A stretch of 32,417 nucleotides of DNA from JBFHKO01 sp041595355. GTDB taxonomy: Bacteria; Pseudomonadota; Gammaproteobacteria; Enterobacterales; Aeromonadaceae. The number at the start of each line of letters is the position of its first letter. Within the stretch, counting starts at the first letter, position 1. The notes under the pieces were generated by a model that worked only from the letters and a program-made list of their open reading frames with translations, made no database searches and was not told where the DNA came from. Location of the stretch: contig JBFHKO010000007.1 in the NCBI GenBank assembly GCA_041595355.1, positions 1 to 32,417 of the forward strand, written 5' to 3'. The position numbers and the translations under genes were made by a program. Positions 31,655 to 32,417 of the stretch are shown here, one piece after another.

Positions 31655-31683
31655 TTTTGCTCGGCACTTATCGGGGGTATGAT
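31655..31683 (+). promoter_or_regulatory. Possible promoter of the fieF-type gene
   Basis: TTTTGC (31655-31660), a 17-nt spacer and TATGAT (31678-31683) precede the gene. The -10 covers the in-frame ATG at 31682, so transcripts from here could not use that ATG. This supports the downstream GTG start. Confidence 0.4.
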
Positions 31684-31741
31684 GGTCGGCCTGATCACGG
31701 GGCGGCGCTGCGCCTGGGCCCCGGGCACCGAGGATAACACA

Positions 31742-32417
31742 GTGACAACCGCTTCCTATTCCCGGCTGGTCACCCTGGCCGGGGTCGCCTCCACCGCGAC
31801 CGCCGGGATACTGATCCTGGCCAAATTGTCGGTCTGGCTGCTGACCGGCTCCGCGAGTCTGCTCGCGTCGCTGACCGACTCGCTGATGGATATCAGTGCC
31901 TCCATCATCAACCTGATCGCCATCCGCTACGCCCTGATCCCCGCGGACAAGAACCATCGCTTCGGCCACGGCAAGGCGGAATCCCTGGCCAGCCTGGCCC
32001 AGGCCGCCTTCATCATGGGCTCGGCGGTGGTGCTGGTGATGAGTGGGTTCTCGCGCTTGCTCAACCCGGAGCCGCTGCGCTATCTGGATCTCGGTATCTG
32101 GGTCACCCTGGGCGCGCTGCTGCTGACCCTGCTGCTGGTCCTGTTCCAGAGCTATGTGGTGCGCCGTACCGGCAGCCAGGCGGTCAAGGCCGATCGGCTG
32201 CACTACCAGTCGGATCTGCTGCTGAACCTCGGCGTGCTGCTGGCGCTGGGGCTCTCCATGTTCGGCTGGCTGTGGGCCGATGGTCTCTGTGCCATGCTGC
32301 TGGGTGTCTACATACTCTGGAGTGCCCTGCAGATCGGCTACGAGGCGATACAGACGCTGCTGGATCGCCAGCTGCCGCCGGAAGAGGAGACGCAGATCCG
32401 CGAACTCTGTTGCAGCG
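31742..32417 (+). CDS. fieF: Cation diffusion facilitator, FieF type (5' part, cut by window end)
   Basis: This is an inner-membrane divalent metal (iron/zinc) exporter driven by proton exchange. The visible 225 codons align with E. coli FieF: SYSRLVTLAGVAS, SLLASLTDSLMDISASIINL, the NHRFGHGKAESLASLAQA motif with metal-site residues, VVRRTGSQAVKADRLHYQSD, and GYEAIQTLLDRQLPPEEE. The GTG start at 31742 has GAGGA eight nt upstream and matches the family N terminus; the in-frame ATG at 31682 is less likely. The C-terminal cytoplasmic domain lies beyond the window. Confidence 0.92.
   Translation, partial: MTTASYSRLVTLAGVASTATAGILILAKLSVWLLTGSASLLASLTDSLMDISASIINLIAIRYALIPADKNHRFGHGKAESLASLAQAAFIMGSAVVLVMSGFSRLLNPEPLRYLDLGIWVTLGALLLTLLLVLFQSYVVRRTGSQAVKADRLHYQSDLLLNLGVLLALGLSMFGWLWADGLCAMLLGVYILWSALQIGYEAIQTLLDRQLPPEEETQIRELCCS

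Overview
The window is a high-GC chromosomal segment of a gammaproteobacterium. Almost every housekeeping protein reads as a close relative of its Escherichia coli or Vibrio counterpart. The lipopolysaccharide (LPS) core locus sits between coaD and hldD, as in Vibrio, and carries a WahA-type fused glycosyltransferase/deacetylase known from Aeromonas. I therefore infer Aeromonadales, probably a high-GC Oceanimonas/Zobellella-like member of Aeromonadaceae. That placement is an inference from family knowledge; no search was run. Gene density is very high. I see no tRNA, rRNA, CRISPR array or intact transposon.

Region 1 (1-8.6 kb) is conserved housekeeping. It holds yicC, divergent from rph-pyrE; then on the minus strand an MscS-type channel, slmA, dut and coaBC; then radC, rpmB-rpmG, mutM and convergent coaD. 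This is the E. coli pyrE-slmA-dut-coaBC-radC-rpmBG-mutM-coaD order, with an mscS gene added between pyrE and slmA.

Region 2 (8.7-22.3 kb) is the LPS core locus. It encodes a GT9 transferase, heptosyltransferase I (OpsX/WaaC type), heptosyltransferase II (WaaF), Kdo transferase (WaaA), Kdo kinase (KdkA), WaaE, an O-antigen ligase (WaaL), WahA, a GT25 and a GT2 transferase, and HldD, which makes the ADP-heptose donor. Together they predict an inner core with one phosphorylated Kdo, heptoses, a beta-glucose on HepI and a glucosamine branch. Two features stand out. One is a coupled pair encoding a small membrane protein and a C39-like peptidase lipoprotein (PA2779/PA2778 families), which has no known role in LPS. 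The other is an AT-rich GT2 gene directly followed by a sequence resembling an IS903/IS5-type terminal repeat, a sign of recent gene acquisition.

Region 3 (22.7-27.6 kb) is a complete branched-chain amino-acid ABC importer operon, livK-livH-livM-livG-livF. The permease and ATPase genes overlap or nearly abut, and a strong hairpin separates livK from the rest.

Region 4 (27.7-32.4 kb) holds glpE-glpG, ubiC-ubiA, lexA with two tandem SOS boxes, trmL, and the 5' part of a fieF-type metal exporter cut by the window edge.

The best candidate for something poorly described is the PA2779/PA2778 pair at 9831-11185. The rest is well-known biology, with some unusual fusions and junctions noted below.
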